DNA of 64,000 nt, taken from assembly GCA_963921935.1 (NCBI GenBank), contig OY998177.1:104027015-104091014 (forward strand), given 5' to 3'. Source of the stretch: Galeruca laticollis (taxonomy: Eukaryota > Arthropoda > Insecta > Coleoptera > Chrysomelidae). Below are positions 33,605 to 44,310 of the stretch, in pieces. Position 1 is the first letter of the stretch; each line of letters starts with the position of its first letter. The notes under the pieces are model-generated. The model was not told the DNA's origin, made no database searches, and worked only from the letters and a program-made list of their open reading frames with translations. Made by a program: the position numbers and the translations under genes.

Positions 33605-34067
33605 TGTTACGAAACAGCACACTGGTATAGTCCCTGAATCCGACTCTGTCTATGCCATGTATGGAAGTTAGAATTATGGCGGATGCGCATGAATGTCTTA
33701 GAACTGTTTACGATTGTGACTATCTTATCTAGACATTGTTTTTGTGACCAGTCTTATCTAGAAAATGCCAGAGCCAATTGTTTTTGTGTAAGCCGCAATC
33801 TAGAATTATCTAGTGAAAAGGGCACTAATATATAAAGGCCCGACCAGGGAGAGTTAGTTTAGTTTATAATTTGACATCGAGAGATAAACAGTAAATAAGT
33901 GAATATAAAGTAGTGAAGTGTTTATATAAATTAGTTTAAGTGAATATACTGTGAATATAATTATTAAATAGTGTAGTGAATGAATAAATTAAGTAAGCGA
34001 ACCTACCATGTGTATGAATTTATCCCACCCGTAATAAAACGTTTTAATAAATAAGAAAAACATTACA
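33605..34067 (+). mobile_element. Solo LTR of an LTR retrotransposon
   Basis: Begins TGTTACGAAACAGCAC and ends AACATTACA, the TG...CA form with an inverted TGTTA...TTACA tip. Inside are a TATA box (ATATATAAAG at 33829) and a polyadenylation signal (AATAAA at 34033). The flanks GTAT (33601-33604) and GTAA (34068-34071) are a possible 4-bp target duplication with one mismatch. No internal region adjoins either side. Gypsy-type is likely from the ends, not proven. Orientation is inferred from the TATA-then-AATAAA order. Confidence 0.72.
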
Positions 34068-35429
34068 GTAATGTAAATACAAAATTGTTAAATGTAAAAA
34101 CAATAATATTCTTAAATAAATATTAGGAAGACATATCATCAAATGTAACTTTTGTGATTCTCACGATGATATTTTATTAGGCATATCCATTATATCGAAA
34201 CAGTTGTCAATTTTTTTAAATTTAAATTATGATTTCCTTATTTAATAGTAGAATCGTTTAGGAGCAGTTAGTTTCACTTAAAATAATGACATGAAAAGAT
34301 TCCACAAAGTAAGGATCGAAACAGTGAATTTAAAAGATGTCTTCATGTTTCCATATCGTCCGCACTGTTTATAGAAATTTCAGGCGTCCCGCGAATTCAA
34401 TTTTTAATCTAATCAATAGATGAGGAGAGTGGCGTGATGACACTTTCTACAAGAGTCAATCACTATATTATTTACCCAGTTTTTGAACAAAGTCTTACAC
34501 ATATACATTACTTTTCTAGTGTACCTCGTAAATATGTTTAACCTGAAGGATTTAACCGAGGAAGAGACACAAATGCATGTCGGTCGAAATTATGACATCG
34601 TACTTTAGCGATAATATAGTGCAGATAACTAGTAAACTCGAGGGCTCTTAGTCAGTTTTAAAATTCAAATGACCGTCGTGATTGTCGTAGGTGGCTAAAT
34701 TTATTTTTCAACTGTTTTTACGAGAGATCTCGGATTACACACACACATCTAGACCGATCTGTAATTTGATTAAAATCGTAATAGGTACGGCCAGAGCAAT
34801 TTATTTAAATTTATAACCTCATCATAGACGGTAAGAACAATTTAACCTCTTACAAGGGTCTGATCTGAGCATTGCGTCTTCAGGCATATCATTATGGACA
34901 TTTTTACGTAAAATGTGTTTTCTATTCATTTTTTCTTTCATCGATGGTGATAACGGTCAAAAATTGTACAGTCGTCATCTCTGTTCAACATGAAAGGAGT
35001 GAAAAAATGGGTTTTATATATTCAAGCGTGAATTACTGCAAAATTTAAGAGAAAAATGTCAAAAACCGTTTTTTTAATTCTTTCGATGGAATTGATGGAA
35101 ACGTAGTTCTTTCTATTTTCAAAAAAACCCTATTTTTAATTTGGAAAATACCGATTAGTTTCAGATATATAGGGATTTTAGGAAAAAAAAAATTGCTACC
35201 TTTGAAATGAAATTTTAGTTTTACATATGAATCTCTAATATGCTAATTTTTCTTGTTTTTACGTATATTTTTGAGTCATTGGAAAAATATGCATACTTAT
35301 GAGGGGAAAAACTGGGAAGTATCAAAAAATTGAAAATTCGCATTTTGTTAAGATGAAAAAGCCATTGCTAATAATAGAAATTGCAAAAAATAAAAAAATA
35401 AAATAATAAAAAAATTAATAATTAGTGTT
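34068..35429. other. No gene seen
   Basis: AT-rich. Nothing supported by ORFs, terminal repeats or homology I can recognise. Confidence 0.45.
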
Positions 35430-36560
35430 TTAAATGAAGCTTACTGTTCCTCGATAACTCCACAGTTTATTGAAAAATGTTAAAAATTCTAAAAAATTGA
35501 CAGTTGTTTCAATATTACCTAAATATTATCGCCAGAATGACAGAAGATACATTTCATTTGATGCCTACCTGATATTTAATTATTTTTGGCTAGTCCAAGA
35601 AGTGACCTATCTTGTGATTTACTTAATATATGTTAATAGAAAAAAGAGGATATGATATTACAAATATTAAAGCATAGATATTATTAGCCCTATGGGAATA
35701 ACCTGGATATCATTATTCCAAATTAAGATCAGTATAACTGTGCAATCATATAGAAAACCAGGAAAACTATATCTGCAGATCTTTACAATTATCACTTAAG
35801 AAGACAGTTTAAAAGTGGAGAACTCTCTAGATTTATCTATTCATTGACGACTTCATATTTTGGGTCACTTAAGTGTATTCTAATTTCCAATTCTTCAAGG
35901 AAATCCAGTTCTTATTTCTTATCACTAATATGTAGTACTGCTAGTTCTGTGCTAGGTGTCAATGAATGATTGATGTCTAGTAGATGTCTGGCGTAGTGGA
36001 ATTTATCTGGTTGTTTTAATCTGTATGCTCGTAAGTGTTCACTGTATCGTATTTCAAAATTTATAAGGGTCTGACCCAAATAGACAGCATTACATTCTGG
36101 ACATTTAAGTTTATATATACCATATTTCTTTAATAGTGATATGTTTGTTTTAACATTTAACAATTTTCTACTTATGTAACTTTCTGTTTTAAAAGAATTC
36201 GTTGTATTTGTGGCTAAAGTTATTATCTTTGAAATATTATTAGAAATATTATTAGACCTGTAGTTTCTTATGTTTATACTCTTTATAATATATTATTAGA
36301 CCTGTAGGTTCTTATGTTTATACTCTTCATAATATATTGTCTTTAATGAAAAGTTCTTTATCACTTCTGAATGTATAAGGTTTTCATTGTAGCACTCCAA
36401 TCAAGAACGCATAATTATGTCTTTGCGTTTATATTGGGATTAGGAGAGACTAAGTTTGAACTAGGGCATTGCACTACTAGGTTCTTAATAGTAGTTGCTC
36501 GTCGAATGTATGATGCGTAAACGGAGATTTCTAAGGTTGTTGCGCTGTTTCTTTATGACA
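35430..36560 (-). mobile_element. Penelope-like element, copy 1
   Basis: Shares extended blocks with a second copy at 49505-50083/55360-55620 (GATATTATTAGCCCTATGGG, AAGATCAGTATAACTGTG). Contains a 3' UTR, the GIY-YIG endonuclease and part of the upstream linker. A 50-bp direct duplication (ATTAGACCTGTAG(T/G)TTCTTATG units) lies at about 36245-36345. Confidence 0.7.
35850..36163 (-). pseudogene. Penelope-like GIY-YIG endonuclease
   Basis: Reads LLKKYGIYKLKCPECNAVYL, then GQTLINFEIRYSEHLRAY, KFHYARHLLDINHSLTP and LAVLHISDKK. After one stop it reads ELDFLEELEIRIHLSDPKYE. The GIY pair is GIY...VYLGQT, with the conserved Arg in the IRYSEH helix and the distal Glu in EELEIR. The Cys pair CPEC before the second strand is typical of Penelope endonucleases. 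The RT domain upstream is not recognisable here. One stop separates the last block. Confidence 0.78.
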
Positions 36561-37689
36561 GATAACTTTCTCGAATGAATTGTCGCATGTGTTTCATGTT
36601 AGTTGCACTGGAATATAACTTATGGTTGATGCCATTTTTCCCACAAAAATTCCAAAATTCAGAGATTAAATCTATTTTTCTTGCCGCTCTGTTCAGGAGT
36701 CTACAGACCAAGAAACATTTAACTGATAAAATTGATAGGGACGCTTATGGCTTTTGAAGATTATCCTTTTTTATGGCTTTCACCCAGGTAAAATTGCCTT
36801 CAACTTTTATTTCAACTTAGGTTAAAAAAATTGTTAAACTATCGCTTTATTTTGTTTAAAGCTCTTTCCTGGTCTTCCTATCTTCTTATTTTCATCCATA
36901 CAATACGTCACCAAAGTTCACACACTATAAATTTCTCAAAACTCTCTGTTGACTCATCAGGATTTAAAGAATTTATCCACTTTTACAGGTTCTATAACAT
37001 TATCCACAATCTCATCTAGCTTACACAGTTCATCTTCTTCTTTGTTAACGTAATCCTATTTTGTTCCAAACAAATTTAATTAAAACATTGATTATACATT
37101 TTTTGTGTATTTCTTGGAACCATAAATGTACCTTGATGTAAATGATTATTGTAATGGTTTTGTAGAACATTTATTCAGGCTTGCATTTGCTTAACACAAC
37201 CTTTAAAATCTATTGTACATGTATGATTGGTTGCCTAATTAACTAACTAATATTAAGTGTACTATTAGTACCTATAATAACATCCATAACAAGTCTGTGA
37301 ATAAATAACATCTTTCCTTTGTATCAAATTCATCCTACGCCCGTTATTGTTATTTGAGCAACATAATCTGGAGAATATGAGGTAACTTAAACATAGTTAT
37401 CATTGTAATTATATCATATTTACGACTATCATTAGCTGTAAAATCTCGAAGATAAATTTGTGAAATTCGGTGTACTAGCCTACTGAATAATGACCGTTAA
37501 TAAAAGGCTCATTGCAATATTTACGTTATTAAAATTAATAAGAGCCACGGGTTCTTCGAAAATGATATTGAATTTATACGAGGTGATCATAAATGTCCCA
37601 ATTTAATAGTAATTTTGTACATAGAAGTGAATTTAAAAGATCTTATTGAGGAAAACATTTAAAAAACAAACGAACGAACGCAAAATCGC
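36561..37689. other. No gene seen
   Basis: Short ORFs only. No family recognised. Confidence 0.4.
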
Positions 37690-38210
37690 GGCAAAAAAGA
37701 GGGTACAATGCAACATAGAAATACAAAGCGAATGATAGTGTACCAGTTTTCAATTAACTCTCCCATTAGAAGCCATCAAGGGCCTAAGACAGGGCTTTTG
37801 CTCATCCCCAAATAAACTTGGACATATCCTTAGTGGGATTGATAAAAAATGTGAAAGCATGTGACTGAGAGTGGATTATGATACTGTATTCACACTATAT
37901 TTCAACGTAATAGAAGAAGTCGAAGACTCAAAAAGTAAATACCTTATAGTGGGGAGCGAAGATGTCAAAGTACTTAAACTTGGATAACATCTGCATTAAA
38001 ATAGTAGAAAAGAGTAATTATTTAGGAATCATTTTCTTCAAATACGAGAATAGTAAAGATGAAGTTGTTAACTAAAATATTCATGTGTCTGAAGAGAAAA
38101 ACTTCCAATTAGTATACTTCCGATACTCACTTGTGGGCTAAAAATCTATTAAGAGTGATTTAAAAACCAATTTAGATAAATACAGTTCGTCATTAGACTG
38201 AGAGGATATG
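37690..38210 (+). pseudogene. LINE reverse transcriptase remnant
   Basis: The plus strand retains GLRQGFCSSPNKLGHILSG (motif B-like QG..LSP.LF) near 37790. A decayed zone follows, then KYLIVGSEDVKVLKLG near 37940 and KSNYLGIIFSKYGNSKDEVV (YLG block) near 38010-38070. Frame changes and stops throughout. An RTE-related or similar LINE is likely. Confidence 0.5.
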
Positions 38211-38267
38211 GAATTAAATAATTATTATTTAGGAAAATCTTGACTTTGCCATATAAAATATACAGGG

Positions 38268-39440
38268 TGTTTCTAAATTCAGAGGGTGATTGCCCGTATA
38301 CGCTAGATGAGTATCTTAGGCGCGCAGCGCCGCCTACCGGATTTTTTTTTTAAATTCAGAGATTGACGAGTAGGAACCTGTATGCAAACAAATGAAAAAC
38401 ATGACTTTTTTAATCGTTTTGCTTAACGAGTCGGGAGGGTTATATCTGACCAAAAATGGTTGTTACAATAAAAGTTGGGTTCCAATCAGTCGATACAAGC
38501 ATTTTGCGGTCAAAAAACCTATCGAAAGGCAAAAAACTTTTAGAAAGCTTCCACGTAAGTAAGGTACATGAAAATATTGGGGAAAACAATTCTCGCGAAA
38601 TTATTGGTTAAGTTTTACGAGAAACACCTGGTGCTACGAGTACTAAAAATGCTGAGAATGTTTATAAAGTTAAAATACAGGTAATTATATGGTTATATTA
38701 TGTTATATATTATAAAAATAGAAAAAAGTATAAGCAAACATTTGAATTCTTCAGTCTATTTCTTCGATTATTTTTCATCAGTGAGTTTTGTCCATATATT
38801 TCTGGAAATATTGTTGGGTTGTAGGACACTTTTCTTGGATCATTAGATTTTTCTCCTGCTTCAAAATGTGCACTACAAACTTTGCTCCAGTCCTTCGGCT
38901 CCCAAATCTTATTTTTATTTTTCTCACTAAAACACACATATACACTGAATTAATAAAGTTCTATTCAAGGTTGGAAAAATAATATGTAGAATCACTTAAG
39001 GATGAATTTTCAGACACAAAGATAACCTATAATTACTTGACACTTAAAAATTTAATTTCCATATTTATACTTGATAACATAATTTTTCATTTTAATCTGT
39101 ACAATTATTTTATAAGTATATATACAAATGCATGTTAACTTACTGTACACGACGAACAGCAATGATCCATTTCTTTTTTCGTTCTTTTTCATATGGCCGA
39201 GAAGGAAATTTATAAAACTGCAGCTCCAGATTTGCACGCTTGGAGTGTGAACACCCAACAACACAACAATGACGATTTGCACGTCTACTATTTTTAATAA
39301 ACAATTCACTATTTGGGCAATCCATTTTGCCCGTACAGCATACAGCGAGACAGCTGATACAATCCTGAAACCTAAATACTATGCCACGAGGCGGCGCTCA
39401 CCGTGGTACTAAACTAGCGTATAAAATTATGATGGATCTT
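38268..39440 (-). mobile_element. Possible THAP-bearing transposon fragment
   Basis: The left end has TA-CAGGGTGTTTCTAAATTC at 38266. Both sides carry related GC-rich blocks next to a TATACGCTAG motif: 38320-38340 and, inverted, 39380-39425 (GGCGGCGCTC, ACTAGCGTATA). They suggest decayed terminal or subterminal repeats around the THAP ORF. The right terminus is not clear. Confidence 0.35.
38710..39325 (-). CDS. THAP-domain protein, two exons
   Basis: Exon 1 (39325-39144) and exon 2 (38926-38710) join in frame across a 217-bp intron (GTAAGT donor at 39143, TTTTAG acceptor at 38927) to give 132 residues. The THAP zinc finger is complete. The first Cys pair is CCVVGC (residues about 21-25), then FYKFPSRPYEKERKKKW, the conserved Trp-Pro in WEPKDW, the second pair VCSAHF, and the C-terminal PTIFP. 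This C2CH finger binds DNA and is found in P-element-like transposases and in domesticated regulators. No transposase core follows. It could be a stand-alone THAP gene, an N-terminal exon pair, or transposon-borne. Confidence 0.7.
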
Positions 39441-39522
39441 CCCTACAACAAAAATTTTGGTTACAAACTTCTTGAGCTTTCCTTCGATTTTGAGCCGTCT
39501 GTGTATAGGTGAATTGCATCTG

Positions 39523-41480
39523 TCACTCCATATTTTGTTTTATCACTATTTTGTAGTGTTTTCCAAAAACCAATGTGGTTTCAATTGAGTCGTTGTTCAC
39601 TTGAAGCATGGGTAGCGCATTATGCGCTTCCCACCACAGGCATTGCCTCAGTTGCCCAATTCCTATATCGGGATTTATATCAACCGTGCGAAGTCGTACT
39701 ATTGACAATATCGCAACCTCTTTGATGTAAATATCGAGAGGGGTAATGCCAATGATCACCTCCGTAGTAGCGGTTAGTCTTGTTCTTATGGCTACTGTTA
39801 TGTTAATGCGCACCATCCGTTGTATATGGTATAGTATGGATCCGAATTTTTAATACCCAGGCAATGGCTCCGTAGGTTAGCATAGGTCTAATGACTGCGG
39901 TGTATATCCAGTGGAGCACTCTTGGCGAAAGGCCCCAAGTGCTCCCCACTGTCCTTCAGCACTGTTCATTTGCAACATATGCTCTATTCGCTCCGTTATC
40001 TAAGTGAGAGTTTTGCGGTATCTTTTTGTCAAGGATAATACTTCTTCAGAAATGTATAGTATGCAATCCAAAAGTTTCAGGAGGGCTTAAGCCCGAAATT
40101 TTCATTTTCCTGGTAAACCAGATCACCTCAGTCTTCTTAAGATTAGTAGACAATGAGTGTTCCTTGCATCACGTTTCTATAGATTTGAGAGCAACTTAAG
40201 TTATTTCTCAAAGTATGTTCTCAAATTCACCAGTTTGCAGAATAACTATGTCATCTGCATATGTTATTGTGTAGAATCCAATGCTGTTGAGGTAATCAAT
40301 CGGAGTACCCAGAACTATGTTCCAGAGAAGTGGTGATAACACCTCTCCATGCGGACATCCCCTCGTAACCACTTTTCTAACCGTAATGTCTTCTACAATG
40401 ACGATCATTGCTCTGTTAGAAAGCATATCCAATCATTCACGGCCAGAGGTACGTTCTTAGCCTGGAGCTACTGGGTGATTCTCTGAAATGTTGTTTTGTC
40501 AAACGCTCCCTCTATATCTATGAATGTACCCTATGTTATGCAGAAATTTTTCGATTGCGCCAACTACCTGTTGTAGTGCCGATTCGGTGGATGCCCGAGG
40601 TGTACGTATGTTGATTTAGATCAAGTGGGTTACGAACCAAAACTTCATCTCTTATACACCTCTCGCATAGTTTGTCCATCGTCTTTAGGAAGAGCGATGT
40701 CATCCTAATTTGTCTGAATGACTACATGGTTTTAGTAAGCATACCACTCTTAATTCTCTTAACTTTATTGGGATATACATCAAAGTTAGAGAAGTTCTGA
40801 AGATTAGAACCAGGTACGGCATGACGCTTTCCAATTCCCATTGTATTAGAGCTGAAAATATGCCATCAGCTCCTTTGAAAGGGAATCAAGAAAGATGCGG
40901 CCCAACTGATACTGTCCTCCCGGATTATCTTTCTGCCAAAATGCCAGTCATTCAGTAAAGGAGTGATTACTTGTTCTTGCCAGTTTGATGCTGCAGAGAC
41001 AACAGAATCGGGAAAGTGTGTTTCCATCATAATCTCGGCACTTTGTCGGAGGTTGGAGGTCGATTCTCCATTATCCCTCTTTAATAGGCCGATACTCCGA
41101 GGAAGAGGTCTTTGGAGAGCGTTTTTTGAAGTCTTGATGTCTACGTGAAATCTTATATTTACTCACAATAGGCTTTCCAGGCCGTAGTCTGCTTTTTTCT
41201 ACGGACTTTTCTGAGCCCTCTGAGGTATGATTGCTACAGTTCTCAGTCCTCTTTTAGTTTGGTACGTTTTGCTTCGTTAAAAGCTGTTATTGCTGCCTTC
41301 TGAAGATGTTCCAGTTCGCTGCACCCCCAGCTGTTGGTTTTGCTACCATCCTGGATCATTCTTATAGGGTAGGGTTTTTCAAGCTCAAACTACCATATTC
41401 GATGGATTCTGCAAATATTTCCAGTTCTTCATTAGTGCACACGTTCAAAACCTCTACGTTACGTAAAGCACATTGTTTCA
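39523..41480 (-). pseudogene. R1-type LINE polyprotein remnant
   Basis: Minus-strand blocks in order: around 41100-41000, a pre-RT segment (LPRSIGLLKRDNGESTSNLR); near 40500, a motif A remnant (FIDIEGAFD); 40208-40432, the RT core with motif B TRGCPHGEVLSPLLW and motif C YTITYADDIVILQTGE; and 39523-39816, the C-terminal RTRLTATTEVIIGITPLDIY. These match R1-clade LINEs. Many stops. The endonuclease domain would lie to the right and is not seen. Confidence 0.72.
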
Positions 41481-41529
41481 ACTAATTTTGGATCAACTAT
41501 TCAGTTGATTTGAATGCTGGTTTCTATTT

Positions 41530-43735
41530 TATAGAAAATATAAAGGAAAATTGGAACGCAAGCCTTTGACAGAAGTCATTTTGGGCGAAGCTCGTGAACT
41601 CATTAATAATGTCGTTCATTTAAATCAGGCCGCAAAAGCTGTCAGATTTCATGAAGTGACACTACTGCAACGGTTGAGCAAAGGAAATGGTGTCCAGTCG
41701 CTAGGCGGATTTAGAGATGTTTTAACCAAGATCAAAGAAAACGAAATAATTCAGCATTGCAAAGAACTCCACAAACGATTTTATGAACTGGCACTCGTCA
41801 TTGCATTTTTTGATTTACTCTTATTGTGCAAGTAATAGTATTGAGCATCAATTTTCACCAGTGAATCAGGCTGGTCGGGACTTCATGAAATCTTTCATGA
41901 AAATGAACCGACTATCCTTACGAGTTCCATGAAACCGAGGACTTTAATAGACTGCGACTGGCTCAATATTTCGAAAAATTGGAGAACACTATAAAAAATA
42001 TAAGTTGCCTCCCAACCATATCTATAACGTAGATAAAACGGGTATTTAGATAGTCCCAAATTATCTGCTCAAACATGTTGCCCCAGCTGGAAAAATGGAT
42101 ATAGCAAAGACAATAGCTTCCGAACAAGAACAAACAATTACGACTGTTTGTTGCATGAGTGTAACTAGTCACCATGTCCCTCCATTTATCTTATATGCTC
42201 GAAAACGGATGTATTTTCTTCTAATCAAAGACTCCCACCTTCATTAAGTACCTGGAGATTTTTGAAAAACATACAAGTCCAACGAAAGATAACCACGTTC
42301 TGATTCTAGATAATCACGTATCACACACAAGGCTTCAAGCAGTGAAATTTGTAAATATAATTTCATCAAGTCTGTCACTGCATAGCAGCCATAAAACCCA
42401 ACTACTCGATCGGTAATTTTAAAAACATTAAAAGTTTATTATGAGAGCGTTGTTGACAACTAAACTAGTTCCCATCCAGGACAAATTCTCTCCATTTACC
42501 ACGAGGTTGGACTCTTTTCCACAGCATTTGCAAAAACTGCTACTGTAGATGTAGCAAGGTAGGGCTTTTGGCGTACAGGAATCTACCCAAACGATAAAAG
42601 TATTTTTTCGGACGTAGAGTTTATGCGAGCGGAAATAACAGAACAATATTTAGATGAATATTCAGACGATGAAGGTCATGTTTCCATCCAGTTCGAGCCA
42701 GAAGAGGAAACTGTTACTGATTCGATAGAGCCCCAGCGGGCATCAAAATCAGGACAGTTAATCATTCATGTATCTGATCCTTCAAATATTACAGCATCCG
42801 GACCTCCAGAATATTTAGATGATACAAATACACATACAGCCTCACCTTTAGACCCGAGCCTAGAAAGTTTTAAAGTCAACAATACTAATATCAACACCAA
42901 ATAATGAGCAAATTGTACAATAACAAGAGAGAAAGGAAAAAGGACTAAAAAAGAGAACGAGATGAAAGTATTACTGAAAAATTGAAAGATCAAGCCTCAG
43001 AGTGCTAAAGTTCGTGCCGTCAAAAGGAAAGTTTTTTAAGGAATTATCATTTGATAATTAGTAGTGTTTATGTCTAAGCACCAATGAAATTTGCTTCGGA
43101 AGAAATTCGCGGACTGTAGATTTATTCGAAAACAACTGTTATTTCTTAGCAATGTGGGTACTCACCGGATTGCTGGCTTTCTGCACCTTAGGATCCCTTG
43201 ATTTAGGCTATCACCATTTTTATTATTCACTTGAACTGGTCAGTATCCTTTCAATCACTTTAAAATTGCAATCGCTTGAAACCATCTGTTTTTGATCAGC
43301 GCGGAAATTATTTGAAATTAGAAAATACTGAAATCATTAGTTCATGAACAAGTAGCACTCTTCTATCAAGGAAGTACTGACTCTTGTGACATCTATTTTT
43401 GCGAGAAGGATAAAGAGCAGGACCTCGATATTGTATATATTTTACCTGAAGGTTTGTAGTAGTGAAGGTTTTCGGAAAAAAATCGTACAGATTATTTGTC
43501 GCCAAAGTCTACCAAGTAAATGATGGTGGTTATGAATGTGTTTTTTTAAGCGACTGTCCACAACATTTCGTTCTTTTGAGATAACGGAAGATACCTTTTT
43601 CTGAAAAGACGATATTGTCTTAAAGATCTCAAAGCCCATAAAAACCGTTCTTTCACATTGTTAAATTCAGTGGGATTCTCTAACGACCTCACCGAATCCA
43701 GTTCCCTTTGGGATTACCGTTCTGTGTTCCAGGTT
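41530..43735 (+). pseudogene. pogo-like transposase relic
   Basis: The psq-type helix-turn-helix at 41551-41700 contains LNQAAKAVRFHEVTLLQRLS. The first catalytic block is lost. The second Asp is in VLILDNHVSH (about 42300) and the third region reads SHKTQLLDR (about 42390). Then YPNDKSIFSDVEF and the acidic 42623-42904 tail (EYSDDEGHVSIQFEPEEE). A final block near 43455-43550 reads VVVKVFGKKSYRLFVAKVYQ and CVFLSDCP, a C-terminal domain seen in other arthropod pogo-like proteins. Heavily broken. Confidence 0.7.
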
Positions 43736-43782
43736 TAATTTTTTTTTAACTCTTTTATTGTGATGATTCATATGTTTCATCT

Positions 43783-44310
43783 TTGTGGCCAAAAAACGCA
43801 TTAGTTTACTGCTGCCCTATTTGTAGGGGCGAGACAGGCGCAAATGCAGATGTTTTTTATTCAATAGTGAACTTAAAAACTTTTGTCGATACTCAAAATG
43901 GAAAATTAATATGTAAGCTCTCCCATAGTAACGTTGGAAAATTTCTAAAAAATAAGCTAAAATCAGATGATCTTAATAGCCTGGCTTCTTCTGAATCTCT
44001 CTGGTTATTTAAATTTTCAAATAATAACTCTTACTTAAAACGAAGCCTACCATCACATATCCTTAAAATTATAGCACAAATCAGAACGGGTCGCAAAGAA
44101 ATGATGGAGTTTACTTATAAAGGTTCAGCATACATAATAAACGGCAAAGTTATCTGCACAATATGTAATCTAAAAGCGCCTGACTCCGGCCACCACATAT
44201 TTTTTGAGTGCCCTCTATACCAACCGTACAGAACGATCTATCTGACAGATATTGCAAATATTGAGACTTTCTGGTTAAGATCCTTGACACTGGGACCTCC
44301 TGGCAATTGA
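43783..44310 (+). pseudogene. LINE polyprotein C-terminal fragment
   Basis: An open frame of about 175 codons. It ends in a zinc-knuckle-like block, CTICNLKAPDSGHHIFFECP followed by LYQPYR, typical of the extreme C-terminus of several insect LINE families. Upstream it contains WLFKFSNNNSYLKRSLPSHI and IIAQIRTGRKE. No RT motif is included. Clade not resolved. Confidence 0.6.
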
